Of a stretch of 64,000 nucleotides of DNA, positions 47,423 through 59,500 are shown piece by piece; the stretch's first letter is position 1, and every line of letters begins with the position of its first letter. The DNA comes from Eudromia elegans (lineage: Eukaryota > Chordata > Aves > Tinamiformes > Tinamidae). The DNA lies in the NCBI GenBank assembly GCA_003342815.1, contig PTEX01000192.1, positions 686,825 through 750,824 on the forward strand. Direction: 5' to 3'. The notes below the pieces were generated by a model that saw only the letters and a list, made by a program, of their open reading frames with translations, was not told the origin of the DNA and searched no databases. A program made the translations under genes and the position numbers.

Positions 47423-50264
47423 TGGATCAAGGTCAGAATACCTGTTTAAGAAAAAAGTAGTCAGAGGAATTCTATTTCTTAAGAAGGATAATGGAGTAGG
47501 ATAAAGAATTACAGACCATATTTCTGAGTTCTTGAGGATTAAGTCTACTCTGAGAAAGAATATATGGTGAACAAAAGATTTAGAACAACTATCTAGAAAA
47601 AGTCATGTCCCAAGAACAATAATGAAAGCAGAGGGTAGCTGAAAAGCCTAGCGGGTTCACAGTTGCAACTAAAACATCCTAGCAAATGGCTAAATTCAGA
47701 TCTTCCATATAGATGAAAGAAGACAAGCTGGACAATGTGTTCTGACCGTGACAGCTCTTCCTTATCAAGAACTGATGGCAAAGTTTAGCTTTTTCTAGAT
47801 TTATAAACCTCAGGTCAGAAAAAATCATCTAATATGATATTGTATATATCACACTGTCACATAATCACATATAATTTCTTCCAATTAGTTCTGAATTGAA
47901 TCCAATAGTTTAGGCTAGGCAAAAGCATTTGAGTCTTTGGAAATGATTGGGTGCCAAAAGGAAGATATTTAGTAGCTTGCTGATACTTACTAATATTTAA
48001 TAAAGTGCAGATTAAACATTAATGCAAATGATTGTTACTGATTATGCAAATCTGTGAATTCTGCGAGTCTGTTTCTTATGGGTTAGTTAAAATTCATCCG
48101 TACAGCATTATTTGAATGCTTAAACAACTCATTTTCACCATACGCAGTTACCACTGTCTTCTAGCAGTGTCTCTAGCCAAGAGTCCATCAAAATCAGAAT
48201 CTATCCTAAGATCCTTGGGCTAGATTTGCCTTCATTGCCTGCCCCTGCATAGAAGACATACATAGAAACATGGAAGAAATGGAAGGGCAACGTCTTTTAT
48301 CTTCCTACAGAAGAAAGCAGCTGCCTCTCTGCCCTCCCAAAGCAGGAATGATTGTCAGGACAGCACATCAGGACTGAATCCACTGGAGCTACCTGGCAGA
48401 ATATATATTGTTCACCTTGACCCAACATCACAGCTTTTACTTAGAAAAATGATGTATGATTTTAGATCTGCCTTATGCTTAACTTTCCATAGCTTATTGA
48501 AACAGCTAACTACATGACCAGGTTAGCCATATGCATAGTAGAGATAATGAGGTGTCCCTGGAGGGCTCCAAATTCCTTCTTTCTGCCTAACTTAGGTACA
48601 TAAACTTAGGTAGGATGTACCTCTTACATCCTTCAGAAGGGTTTCAGAATAGTCTGCTTCTCTTCATTGATTATATTAGCTACTTACTTTAGGTAGATTG
48701 CTTTATTAGGTGCCTAAAATTTAGCAAAACTTGAATGTTTAAGTTACATATACAGATGCTTATGATCCATATGTTCATATCTTACACTAATTACTCCGTG
48801 TTATCTTGCTCAAAATAACAGCATGCTTTTGATGAGGATGTACCTTGTCTCCTAGTGCCTTGTGAGGAATGTTTTTTGCTGAAAAGGACCATGTTGTGGA
48901 AGTCAAAGTTAAATCAGCGAATTGTCTTGGATCTATTACAACAGAGTACTGTCAGGCTTCATAGTTTCATAGCTTTCTGTTCTGAATCACACAGTTATGC
49001 CAGGAGCACATCTCTGAAATAAAAAGAAACCTTGCTTCCTTTTAAATTTGCCTCAGTAGTGCTCACATAGCCCAGCAGAGAAATACTAATTAGTAGGTAA
49101 ATTAGATGCTTCTATCTGCATTTGTCCTTAGAGAGAAGGTAGATATAATTTTCTTGCAACCTTGTTAGCCTCTTTGCATTCTGTGGGCTGGATTAAAAGT
49201 CAGCACAAATAACCCAGTGGGTGTATCATATAACACAATAGCTGCTAGGAGTAAAAATCAACTTAACAGCCAACGAGTGCGGACAGTGATGCTTTACCAA
49301 CTCTAATATAATCAATTCAGCTACCTTGTGCTGTGAAGTAAGAGAGCATGAGGAGGCACTGGAGACCATTCAGAAGTTTCTCATTTCCTTGCAGCCTCCT
49401 GACAGCCAAACAGTATAATCTACTTTGCAGTATACTGCCTTACTGTGGGAAACATATCTCAGTATATTGCAATAAAAAAGAAACATTTGAATGTTCTACA
49501 TCTCCATTGCACATATCTGTCAAGTTTCAGGTGGCCATTTAGATGATGCAATTGCTGTGGGTGAGTTAATAGGAAGAGCTGCTTACACCATTCTTTTTCA
49601 ATCCAACCAAGCAACTGAGTTATCTTCAGGTTTTTTATACAGGTTGGTTGTTACAATACCATGAGAAAGGTTTAGATTAGCACGTTTTTCTTCGTAGTTG
49701 GAGTCATCCTGGTACATGCCTCCGTCAGCAAAGTTTACTTGCAGCTACTCTCTGAACAGTGTAACGACAATGAAGACATCGTCTTCTAGGAGGAGACCCA
49801 AATTTAGGGAATGTAACTGCATAAATGTCTCCAAATCACTTCATTCTCACATCTTGATTTGTGACAGGATAGACAAGTGCTCTGCTGTGTTATTTGCAGT
49901 GTAGTCCATTCTGCTAAATTCTAAAACATCACAGTCTGCTCCAGAAAGTTTTGCTATTTTTGGCTAAGTGGAAACTGCTCTGGATCCCTGGGGTCTGGGG
50001 ACAAAGCAGTGTACTTTAGGACCACTAATGAAGCTGCAGAAAGTTTAACGGGCTTTGGAAAGAATCATGAATGTAAAGGGAAATCAAGTGACTGTAAAGA
50101 CAGACTAAGATATTGTGATGAGGGAAGAAAAAAGTCAGAAAGAGCCTCAGAGACAGGATTTTTTGTTTTGAAATGCAAAGTTGATCTGATTAAAGCACAG
50201 GAAAGACATTCATTTGAAAGGAAGTTACAGAGGAGATGTAGGAGATAAAGATTCATCAATGGCC
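47423..50264. other. Non-genic AT-rich DNA
   Basis: No gene is supported (frames of up to 79 codons, no motif). A small inverted repeat AGGTACAT/ATGTACCT lies at 48594-48622. Confidence 0.55.
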
Positions 50265-50425
50265 CTCTGAGTGAACTTAGACAAATCACTGTGTTTCTGA
50301 GTTCCTCATTTATGAAATAAGTATAATAATACTGCTTTGCATTATAGGAAAGCTTGTGAAGAAGCTACATTAAAGATATTAGGGGATCGGGTGCTTAACT
50401 AATGGGAGATATATAGGTACCTAAA
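50265..50425 (+). repeat. MIR-like SINE (MIR1_Amn type), tail-complete
   Basis: This is the best ancient SINE here. In order: GAACTTAGACAAATCACTGT, GAGTTCCTCATTTATGAAAT, AAGTATAATAATACTGC, CATTATAGGAAAGCTTGTGA, CATTAAAGATATTAGGGGAT, GGGTGCTT and ATAGGTACCTA. The last three fit the amniote MIR tail (aGATAcTA.GgtGATgGGcGC..tAgaaGTACCTA). The tRNA-derived head before 50265 is missing or unrecognisable. It predates birds. Confidence 0.75.
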
Positions 50426-51983
50426 AGGCATCATCTTGTAAGAAGATGTTTTGATCCCACCATTTCTTTAAGGTCAGAATCTCAAGGAAATCAAGAATCT
50501 AATATTTCCCCCCGATATATTGTGTATGGTGTAATATCACAAGATGCTGCTACAGGATCAAGCCTAGTCTTCAGCACTTGATAGTTAAATGCTTGCCTGA
50601 AGCAAGATTAGTTGGAGCTGCATGATTTCAATAGATTTTATGTGCTTGTAACTGAGTCCTGTGTCAGGATTGGAATTTGTTCCACTGAAGAAATTAAAAG
50701 CATCCTTTATTTATCTATCCATGTTAATTCCTTACGACTGATTAGAAAAAGTGTTTTTAAATGTTTTTAGAAATGAAGTTTTAGACCTACAATTACAACG
50801 GACCTAAAGTATTGCCACTTGACTTTTCCTCCTGAATAACCTAGGCACTTCATAAACATGCAAGTCTTTAGTCAGTTTTCATTATAATTCCTGCTCATCC
50901 AAAATCATTGTACAGAAATCAGCTGTATTTCATGAGACAACAAATTTCAAAGAGATAAGAAATATGTCTTTCACACAATGACAGATTAGCCTGTAAAGAC
51001 CATTGCCATTGCCATCTCTGAGGTCAGGATTCAAAAAGGACCTAATATTTAAACAGACAGCACAAATATCCAAAAATATTAAATTTTCAAAAGACTATTT
51101 TAAGTAATATGCTTCAGGACATAAACCTATCTCAAATTAATCAAGGTTAGATTTTTTTAAGCAGGAACTATTCTACTGCAGGATTTCTACAGTGAGATTT
51201 TAGCTTATTACTCTCAAGTAATAATGTTGAGACAGAATTCTGGACTAAAAAGAGGATGATCAGTCTCCTTTTGGGATTTACAATTTCTGTCCCTCATTAA
51301 GTCTGTATCACAGATATTTATAAATCCCTCACACCATATTTCTGTGCTGTTTACCTTTTCCTAGTGTCACAATCCATATTAACATTTATTGAACTGTGTA
51401 TTATGCATTCTTTCAAGAATATGTCAGTGTTCCTTCCTAACTACATGACCCAGCTATCTTCATTATATGTGTGATCAATAAATATTGAAAAACCTAAAGT
51501 GGACAAATGAGAAGTGCTCATTAAACCAGACTTTTCCCAGGAAAGTCTTGATTTCAAATATTAATAAATATTTATATTGAATTCATTATTTCTGTAGACT
51601 TGAGAAGAATGGGGAATATTAAATTACTTTTCATTGTGCTTCCAGCAACACATAGAAATGAATTCCATGGTCATAAAATCCCACAGTCATTCTGCACCAG
51701 AAATAATGCTCACATATGTGCGTGAGTAGCTCTTCTCTGAGCTGCCAGTTGAGGAGATTGAAAGGAGGGACTCTCACTCCCGGGTTCCACATGACAGGTC
51801 AAGCAGACATTTTATACCTGTAAGCATTGCAGAGATGCCCCCTTCTAGTCTCCTTTCCCCACACCACAGTCTGCATCTCTAATAACTAAAAGTCTTTGGA
51901 AGAATTTTCAACAAAATGATTTCTCATTTAGTAGTTTCCTAGTACTTTTTCATGAAAAAGCAGAGATATACAACATTAGTTTG
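50426..51983. other. Non-genic AT-rich DNA
   Basis: No gene or clear repeat. A short hexamer run (CATTGC/CATTGC/CATC) lies at 51002-51016. Confidence 0.6.
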
Positions 51984-52120
51984 ATGATAAGAGATTTCAA
52001 CCAGGGTCCTGGAGACATATATTTATCTACTTAGTTTGCCTGATTTAGATCAGAGATATAACCCTCATTCTCCTACATTTTAGATGAGTGACCAAATCAC
52101 TGAGCTATCAAGGCAATCAT
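51984..52120 (-). repeat. tRNA-derived ancient amniote repeat
   Basis: On the minus strand, TTGATAGCTCAGTGATTTGG, then TCACTCATCTAAAATGTAGG, then AGAATGAGGGTTATATC follow a repeat common in turtles (ctCAGTGgTTaGGgCACTCAcCTgggATGTgGGAGA, then GGTTcaaaTC). Both Pol III box remnants can be traced (A box near TAGCTCAGTGATTTGG, B box near GGGTTATATCTC). A second B-box-like stretch (ATTTCAACCAGGGTCC on the plus strand) lies at 51994-52010. The copy is decayed and not expected to be transcribed. Confidence 0.6.
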
Positions 52121-52682
52121 TTTTGCTCTCTGACCCAGTTAATATCTCATTAGTGAGTCTAACAGAGCAGCAAGTTGAAGCAGGGTCATCCACCTCGTGG
52201 CAATGTGCTACGTATACCGGCTATCTGATATTCTGCGGTGATATTTTCTGGCTTCTCTGAACCCCTTCAAAGAGATCTTACCTTCATCTCTCTAAGAAGT
52301 AGGAACAGTTTTGAAATCTCAGGAAGTATGGGGGCCTAAGAAAACTCTTTCGCACCAAGTTTCTCATAGAATTATGTCCACATTTCAAAGTCTGTAAATA
52401 TGGCAAATGGACAGTCCATATTTCTGTCATCTTTTGTACTTTTTTTTTTTTTCCATGCATTAAGACCATTTCTTCAATTTAAAGTAATGGATGGGGATAA
52501 AGAGGGATATGTAGTTTGTAGCCTCTCCTGAGTAATATCAGTCCAGTGCTATGCCAGTCAACTAAAAGAGGATCACTGAGGTCCACATAGCCACAGAAGA
52601 GTACATTCATCCACACATATCTTCAGGAATACAAATATATTGTTTGGGCAGGAAAAGTAATGAGTAATTAGCATAGGTAACA
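52121..52682. other. Non-genic DNA
   Basis: No gene is seen. A T13 tract lies at 52440-52452. Confidence 0.6.
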
Positions 52683-53006
52683 ACCTGCAGGAATAACCCC
52701 AGGCACAGATTAGAGGCTGACCTAGTGGAAAGCAGCTCCACAGAGAGGGTTTGAGAGTCCTGGTTGGCAAGTTAAATATGAGTCAGCAGTGTGCCCTTGT
52801 GGCCAAGAAGGCCAATGGATCCTGGCTGCATCAGGAGGAGCATTGCCAACAGGTCAAGGTTGTGGAGTCTCCTTCTCTGGAGATCTTCCAAACCCACCTG
52901 GGTGCCACCCTGTGCCACGTGCTCTGGGTGTCCCTACTGGAGCAGGGGGGCTGGACTAGATGATCTCTAGAGGTCCCTTCCAGCCTCAACCATTCTGTGA
53001 TTCTGT
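52683..53006 (+). mobile_element. CR1 LINE with internal deletion
   Basis: The 5' part matches the RT/thumb region of the CR1 at 28.5 kb (GGAATAACCCCAGGCAC, then GGAAAGCAGCTCCACAGAGA, then CAGTGTGCCCTTGTGGCCAA). The 3' part matches its C-terminus and tail (GGAGATCTTCCAAACCCACC, then GGACTAGATGATC, then ATTCTGTGATTCTGT). About 400 bp present in the 28.5-kb copy are missing between CAGGTCAAGG and GTGGAGTCTCC (junction near 52856-52862). The join falls on a shared AGG. Smaller gaps occur near the start. The ORF2 stop is also changed, so the frame reads on to 52963. Confidence 0.93.
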
Positions 53007-53397
53007 AAACCTACATTTTCTCTGGTGACAGCAAAAGAGGTGAATAACCAGGGTCAGGAATATGCCAAGCTACAGTCTTTGAGGAGTATGTGCATAGGGG
53101 TGTATGGAGACTTTCTGTGTCTTTAGAGAAAAGATAAGAATAGAGAATCATTATTTAACCCATCTGTGTGTTCAGGATATGTATTAACTTTGCAGAATTA
53201 CTGAAGCAAGTTGCAAATGAAGTATGAAATGGCAAAGCCTTCCCAATGCATAGAGAAAAATATGACAGCATGGTGTCTTCACTGCACGGTGCTATTTCCT
53301 GTACTAATCAATTCAGACAGAGCCACAAACCCCACTAAGCTCAGAAGTTTCAGATAAAAGAAACTAAAAAGGCAGAACACAAGTATTCTATTTTGTG
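53007..53397. other. Non-genic DNA
   Basis: Unique AT-rich DNA with nothing recognisable. Confidence 0.6.
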
Positions 53398-53470
53398 GGA
53401 TGATTTAGTGGTTTATGCATCTGATCTGAAACACCTAGACTCCATGAAACCACAGATTTAAGTCTCAGCT
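53398..53470 (+). repeat. Possible tRNA-derived SINE head
   Basis: TTAGTGGTTTATGCATCTGA (53405-53424) resembles a tRNA A-box region and AGATTTAAGTCTCAGCTGGG (53455-53474) a B-box region, at about the right spacing (roughly 35 to 40 bp). This is typical of MIR-like SINE heads. It is too decayed for more. Confidence 0.45.
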
Positions 53471-54360
53471 GGGTTCATTTCATCCTTTTATCTCTCAGAA
53501 AGAAATAAATAGAGTACTCTGCAGTTTGCTCTGGAGGTTTTCCACCGGTGAGACCTTTAAAAACAAGCACAAATTTGCAATATTTTGGAAATTTTGATCC
53601 TCTAATTTAAAAAGTATATGTATACTGTCTTAATGGCACAAAGTACATTTTGTTTACCTCATCAGTGCAATAAAGAGGCAGGGTTTTTTGTTCTTACAGT
53701 GGCCACAGTGAATATCTTTCTGATGGTTAACTTGGTAGTGTGCCTTAAGTTGCTTACCACTGTATTTCTTCGGACCGCAGTAAGGATCAAGGACTGACAA
53801 CCAATTGGATGTCATTGTGCAGCCTAGGTATTTCCCCTAAAGATAGTTGTATTCTTCCCAAGATAAGGAGTAGTACCAAGACAGTATTTGCATTAAGAAC
53901 TGGTACAAAATATTGGGAAAATTGTCCCATCTCAAATGACGGAAAGAAAAAAAGAAAAATAAAGACAAAAATGGTTGTTTAAAATACCACCTATGCTTTT
54001 AAAAATTGATAAAAGCCTTTAAATGAAAAAGTGAAATTCTGGCAGGTCAACTATCTCTATATACACAATCCAAGTGAAATGAAGACAGAGTAAAATTCAA
54101 CAACAAAAAAAAGTGTAACTTAGTCTCCTCCTCAGATAAATGCCAGTCAGACGTGTGAATCTACTGCATTTTCCATTTCAGTTGCCATAAACACTTTCTG
54201 TACCTCCTCCCCTCTTCTCTCCTACACTGTGACCTCCCCATATATCTAGTTCCAATTTAAAAAATTCTTTGGTTTTTATTGTTCACTGGTGTTTGTAGGT
54301 TGTATGTTAGGAGTCTGCGTTGAGGAGGTAAATTTGTACCCATGTTTTTCTCTCCCATTG
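53471..54360. other. Non-genic AT-rich DNA
   Basis: No gene or repeat is recognised apart from purine-rich runs near 53940-53975. Confidence 0.6.
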
Positions 54361-54625
54361 GAATCATAGAAAACTTTAGATTAGGAAGGACCTCCGGAGC
54401 CCAACTCCAGCTTGAAGCAGTAATATGATGAGACTGCTAATGACTACATCTTGCTCAGGATGAAAATCTCCAAGGATGGAGATGCACAAGGGCTTGGTGA
54501 CCTGAGGCTCCAGTGCTTCCTCACCCTCACTGTGAGAATTTCCTTCACATATACTGGCTGAATTTCCCTTGCAGCAACTTTTCTTAGCTCTCTAGTCTCT
54601 GTAACTATTGTTTCTAGAGTTTTAC
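54361..54625 (-). mobile_element. Old CR1 LINE fragment, 3' part
   Basis: Plus-strand landmarks of a minus-oriented CR1: GGAATCATAGAAAACTTTAG, TTAGGAAGGACCTCC, CCAACTCCAGCTTGAAGCAG, GAAAATCTCCAAGGATGGAG, CCTCACCCTCACTGTGAGAA and GAATTTCCCTTGCAGCAACT. They are in the expected order and spacing. Only one ATTCTATG-type unit remains at the tail. Many indels point to an old insertion. Confidence 0.9.
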
Positions 54626-54697
54626 AGACAGACGTCCCTTTCTCTCAGTTTCCAGCCAACACAAGCAGGTGCTTTTTAAAGAAATCATTTCCAAATG

Positions 54698-54715
54698 AAA
54701 AAAAAAAAAAAAAAA
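54698..54715 (+). repeat. A18 tract
   Basis: Eighteen A in a row, about 70 bp beyond the CR1 fragment and not part of it. Confidence 0.9.
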
Positions 54716-55599
54716 GAATTTCTCCTTTGTATATGTTGGCTATAATTCTTTGAAAATGCCAAAAGTTGCTCTGCTGTTTTGTGCTAAGCCTAGGTCAGAG
54801 CCACTCATCTCCACTCAAACTCCTAAGCCCTTGGTGCAAAGCTCCAGCCCTTTCTTTATTGGCTTTGGGGCACCACACACTCCTCCAGCCCCAGCTCCAG
54901 GCCTGGCCATGGGTTGCACCAAAGGTCTCTGGGTGCATCCTTTCTAGCTTCACCATTTTGGCTGTCATCTCATAAACTATTTCTTAAATGATGACTGAAG
55001 CCAAGTAGCAAGCATGCTAAATAACAAATGAAGCTGTGCAGGCAAAGAGCTGTTAACACAGCAGCTGAGGCCTTCATGCACATGAGAGAAGCTACCTGCA
55101 CCACTGATGAAATGGAAAGTACATCCTGGTGTTTAACACTTCAGAGGATTTCCTTGTGTTGAACAGCTTTTGTCTCCACCAGAAGCAGTGTCATCCCCTA
55201 GGAAACAGTCATCCTCTTGGAAGTAAAGACATATTTAGATTACAGAGATTTCCAATTAAAAAAAAGGGCAAATACAATACAAAGCATTAAGGTTAGAATG
55301 CGATGCCTTCTTTGAAAAGAAAAAGATCAAATACTTACCAGGGCTTACAGTTTGTTCTGTCTGAAAGAAATGTCTTTATGAGAGATATAAAAGTAATAAA
55401 AATAGCCAATACTCAGAAGAAACAGTAAAAAATTAGTCTCTTTCTGGGAGAAGATCTAGCTGTACATTCTGTACATTAGGTTAAAAAAATAAAAAAAGAC
55501 ACTATAGCAATCAAAAAGGATTTTCCCCTCTAGTATGTATTTTCTTGTCAGTTGTGCTCATTTGTGCATAGTGTTAAAGCACTTTTCGTTATAAAAAAT
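54716..55599. other. Non-genic DNA
   Basis: No gene is supported. Two overlapping frames of 65 and 69 codons at 54750-54975 come from a GC-richer stretch without recognisable motifs. Confidence 0.55.
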
Positions 55600-55720
55600 A
55601 ATCTGAGAAAGCAGAAGTAGAAGAGACCTCAAAAGGTCATCAAGTCCAACTCCTTGCCCAAAGGCACAGCCAGATATACCAATGCCATCTGCACAGATGC
55701 TTTACTTCTTAAATGGGCAC
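55600..55720 (-). mobile_element. Old CR1 LINE fragment
   Basis: AGAGACCTCAAAAGGTCATC, AAGTCCAACTCCTTGCC and CAAAGGCACAGCC match the 3' untranslated region of an old CR1 subfamily on the minus strand, followed by a weaker match through ATGCTTTACTTCTTAAA. It is about 120 bp long and lacks terminal repeats. Confidence 0.75.
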
Positions 55721-56564
55721 TTCATACACCTGTAAAGACTGGTTCAAAATTAAAACACGTTAACACCAGCTGTATGAGACATAATGTGCAGCTATGCTGC
55801 CTAGGATCATCTGGGAGAAGGAAATTGTTTCAGATTTCTGTTTATCCTCTAGTATCTTGCTTAGCTTCCTAGGACTGGTAGTGGGTGGGAAAAAGAGCCT
55901 CAGGACTGAGATGAGAAGCCCTGTTGAGTCCTGGCAGCAGAGACACCAAAGCCACCTCAGTGTCTCTCTGTCTCTGCAGTGACAGTTTGTCATTGGCCAT
56001 GCACCAGTAGTTCCCAGATGTGATGCCAGGGACCCAAGTCACGAACCCTCTAGAAATTCAGTGGAAAAGTGGAGGTAGCCCCCAGGAGATTACAAGCTGG
56101 GAAGTGAAAGAGTGTATAATGTTTCTGGAGATAACATTTAGAGAGAAGATTTTGATGCTGTTCTAAGAGGAAGCAAATAGCCAAACAGATGTTCTGGAGT
56201 AGTCAGTAGTGACTCTGAGTTGGTTGTGTTTGAATTTAGTTTCTACTTTTAATTTTACATCTTACAAAAATATGTGCTTGTTTTGTCCTTTAAAAAATTT
56301 ATGCTCTGATGCTCTTCGCAGGGTTTGTGGAATATTTTGTTGAAATCAGAAGTGAGCATATAAGATGTTTCATAGAGTGAAAACAATTATATATGCAAGT
56401 GGCAACAAAGTGATAAATTTATCCTTTAGATTCGAAATAGTTTTCTAAGTAAGATTATTTAATTCTGGGAACAATTCTACTTTCTATTTTTAAAGTAGAG
56501 TGCTTATTTCATGTATTTGTTCAGACCTAAGCAGTGAGTGACAAGATACGATCTTTGCAAGTGA
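55721..56564. other. Non-genic DNA
   Basis: No gene is supported. Both strands are open for 62 to 77 codons around 55760-55990 without motifs. Confidence 0.55.
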
Positions 56565-56590
56565 TTCAAACTTTGAATTCAAAGTTTGAA
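56565..56590. repeat. 26-bp perfect palindrome with TCF/LEF-type cores
   Basis: TTCAAACTTTGAA (56565-56577) is directly followed by its reverse complement TTCAAAGTTTGAA (56578-56590), with no spacer. Each half is itself a 6-bp-arm palindrome around one base, so the site holds four TTCAAA/TTTGAA words. CTTTGAA (56571-56577) and TTCAAAG (56578-56584) fit the TCF/LEF core (WWCAAAG) and abut head to head. An EcoRI-type GAATTC marks the centre. Function is not shown; it could be a cruciform site, a regulatory dimer site or chance. Confidence 0.95.
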
Positions 56591-59500
56591 GACAGAAAAT
56601 CTTCCCTGAATGAGACTAGAAACTGACAGTTTGAACGATCAAATTCAGCTTTTCCATGCTACTCAGAGGGGGCACTGGGAAGAAAAGTTAAGAAAAGCAT
56701 CACCCTCCATCTGCCGATTTCACAACTATTTTAAATTAGTACTGACTGTCCAAAAACTTAGAAAATATCTAACTGGACACCTGAAAAAGTATCTCACAAT
56801 GGCATCTTGAAATATGACCTTTAAGCACCATATAATGAGATATGAATAAAAACTGACATGAATCTAAAACTGTGAATTATCTGTCATATACATATGAAGT
56901 ATCAGACATTTACATGTACCAAGCATACAGCCAAGAGAAAAGTAGGATTGGAATAAAGTGTAAATCATTGCAGAATTATGGAGTATGATGGGGTTTCAGT
57001 AGATGTTTTCCAAGTAAATCTATGGACTTTTTGTCACTTGAAGGTTGGAGCATCTTTTCTTGGCCAAGTATGTTGTGAGCTATGCAAATACTCATTGAAT
57101 GCATATTAGCAATAAGCAGCTGGTCAGAAATCAATCAATCACCTATGTCCCTTCCAAATTTCAACTCCCGAATGTTTTCTCTAAAGAGATATCATAACAT
57201 TCTAGGATACAGACCCAGTGGTTAAGACTTCTCCTTGTGTTGCTATCAGATCAGGGGTTTATTCAGAATACCTCTAAGCCCCAGTCTGTATATCTGTTTT
57301 TTAAAGTCCTCTCTATACCCTCAATGAAGTACAGGTACCAGGATGGTGTTTTTCATGTGTAATAAGGCAAAGTTCTGGCTTTCAAACACACTTGTTGCTA
57401 CCATTGTCTCTTGCCAGGACATAATCCAAGTCCATTTAGGTCATTATGAAGACTTCGATTACACCTTGGATATCAGGATACTCTATGAGGGAAAAGCCAT
57501 ATTTTTTCAGTATTTCATTTGAAAATGCTCATCCTGTCTAGAGTTATCTTTCACGAAATCTCCACCTATATTCCTCCTTTATTCTCAAGACCTTTATCTT
57601 CCTTGAATCCTATTCTTTTTGCTGTTTTCTGTCAGCAATAAACATATCCTCAAAATGTTTCTCCACTAACATCATCTTTTCAAAAGGAGCTTAGAATATT
57701 TATTTGCACAGCCTGTTTTGTGGCACTACAGTGCACTGGAGCACATTTTGTGGAACCACAGTATTTCCATGTCAGTATAAAATACTGTGCTCAGTAAAGA
57801 AAAATATCAGGAAACCAGTACAAATTCCAGATGTGAGAAGCTTACAGTTCTCCAAGAAAACATCGTTGCACATTATTGCTGTCAAGATGAGTTAACTGAA
57901 GCATAATGTATATGAAAATGACTTACTTGGTTAATAGCTATAGGGAAAAATAGACCAAGTGCTATATCATCAGTGAGAGATTTATTGCACTGCTGTTTAG
58001 GATCTATGGAAAGAATAGAATAGACTGAAGATGGAAGGCAGGTTTGCAGATCATACCTCTCAGACCTCTCCAGACCCCGTAAGCTATTTAACACGCTGCA
58101 CTAAGATTAGAGTTTTGCCATTATTGTTTATTAATGAATGACTTGCCCATTTAATTCCTCAACTTTTCCAATAACTTGCACACTTATTGGTGTGGGGGAG
58201 GCCATAAAGATTAGCCGGTTCACTTCTTTTAGTTGTAAGCTTTCGTGTCTACCAAGCTGCTCAGGAATACTCTAGAATTTCTAAAGTACAATTTCTGGCT
58301 GAGCTAGAAAAGCTGACAGAATGACATTTGTTACAGTATATATTTATGCTTTTCGGCGCTGTCCCATGACATCTGGATTTAGGAAATACAGTGTTAATCT
58401 AATCTAAACTAAAACCTTTTGACCCAGCTGAATTTTGTGCGCATCTTCCTGTTTCATTTCACTAATACTGACCATCCAGCCTCATGGATGCACAACAGCA
58501 ATTCCAGATCCCTAGCACACATTACTGAAATTGCACTTGTGATTGCACCGTAACCTCTTGGCCTCACAAGGTCTATAAGCCACTTATATTCAACATTAGT
58601 CTTCTGTTAGTGTTTTTTAAACAGCAACAACCTCTTTGTGAGTTTGAGAGTATACTCATTCTTTAAGCCTGGAAGGATTTATGGACATGAACTATGAATA
58701 TGCCTATAAAAACTGGGACTGCCCACAATGCATGAGATTAGTCTTGAAGGACCAAGGCCCAAGATGTCTCCAAGCATCAATTTTCTATTTTTTTTTTCTA
58801 AAGGAAAAAAAAAAGAAAATAATTAATCCCTCTCTCTCTTGAGCACAATGATGCTTAATTGACTTTGATCTTCCTTCAAGTCATCAGAGGTCTCTGCCAA
58901 AGAGCACAGAGGGAGGGAGGGAGCAGAAGAGCAAGGCTGAGGAAAAGGTGTTGCACCAGGAGGAGGTGTGTGTGGTCTGAGCTCGAGTAAGCAGAAAGAG
59001 TAAGGGGAGAAATGGTCATTAGTACTAAGTCCATAGCTCCTGAAGTGGCAGTGGAGTTTGCTAGAAACTGTTTTAGTGACTGACTATGATTTAAGAGGTG
59101 GCTTTACCAAATAAAAACAAACCGTATAACTGTATTTCCAAGACTGCACTGTCTTCTTGTATTAAGTGGATGTAGGATGTAGAATCATCTCTTTGCAAGA
59201 GTTAACTTTGCAGAATGGGTCATAAAAATAATGTTTCAAGAAAGTGATTTATTTACTCTTTTTTTTTTTCTTTTCTTTTCATCTCTATCTGAGATTTTAT
59301 ATTTGATTTGAATCTTAGATGACCACATATTTCATTCATGCAAACTGAGTCCCATTATAGCTGGACTAATTTACAATATCTGTCTGTAAAGCCAAATCAA
59401 CCCTTAAATTAGGCTCAAAAGAAATATTACCAATTAAATTTAGTCTGTGACCTCTAACATAAGTTTTAACAAGCTCAACATATTATAGATTTCAGAAGGG

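Noticed and set aside
48594-48622. Inverted repeat AGGTACAT/ATGTACCT
   Set aside because: Arms of 8 bp with a 13-bp spacer are expected by chance several times in 64 kb.
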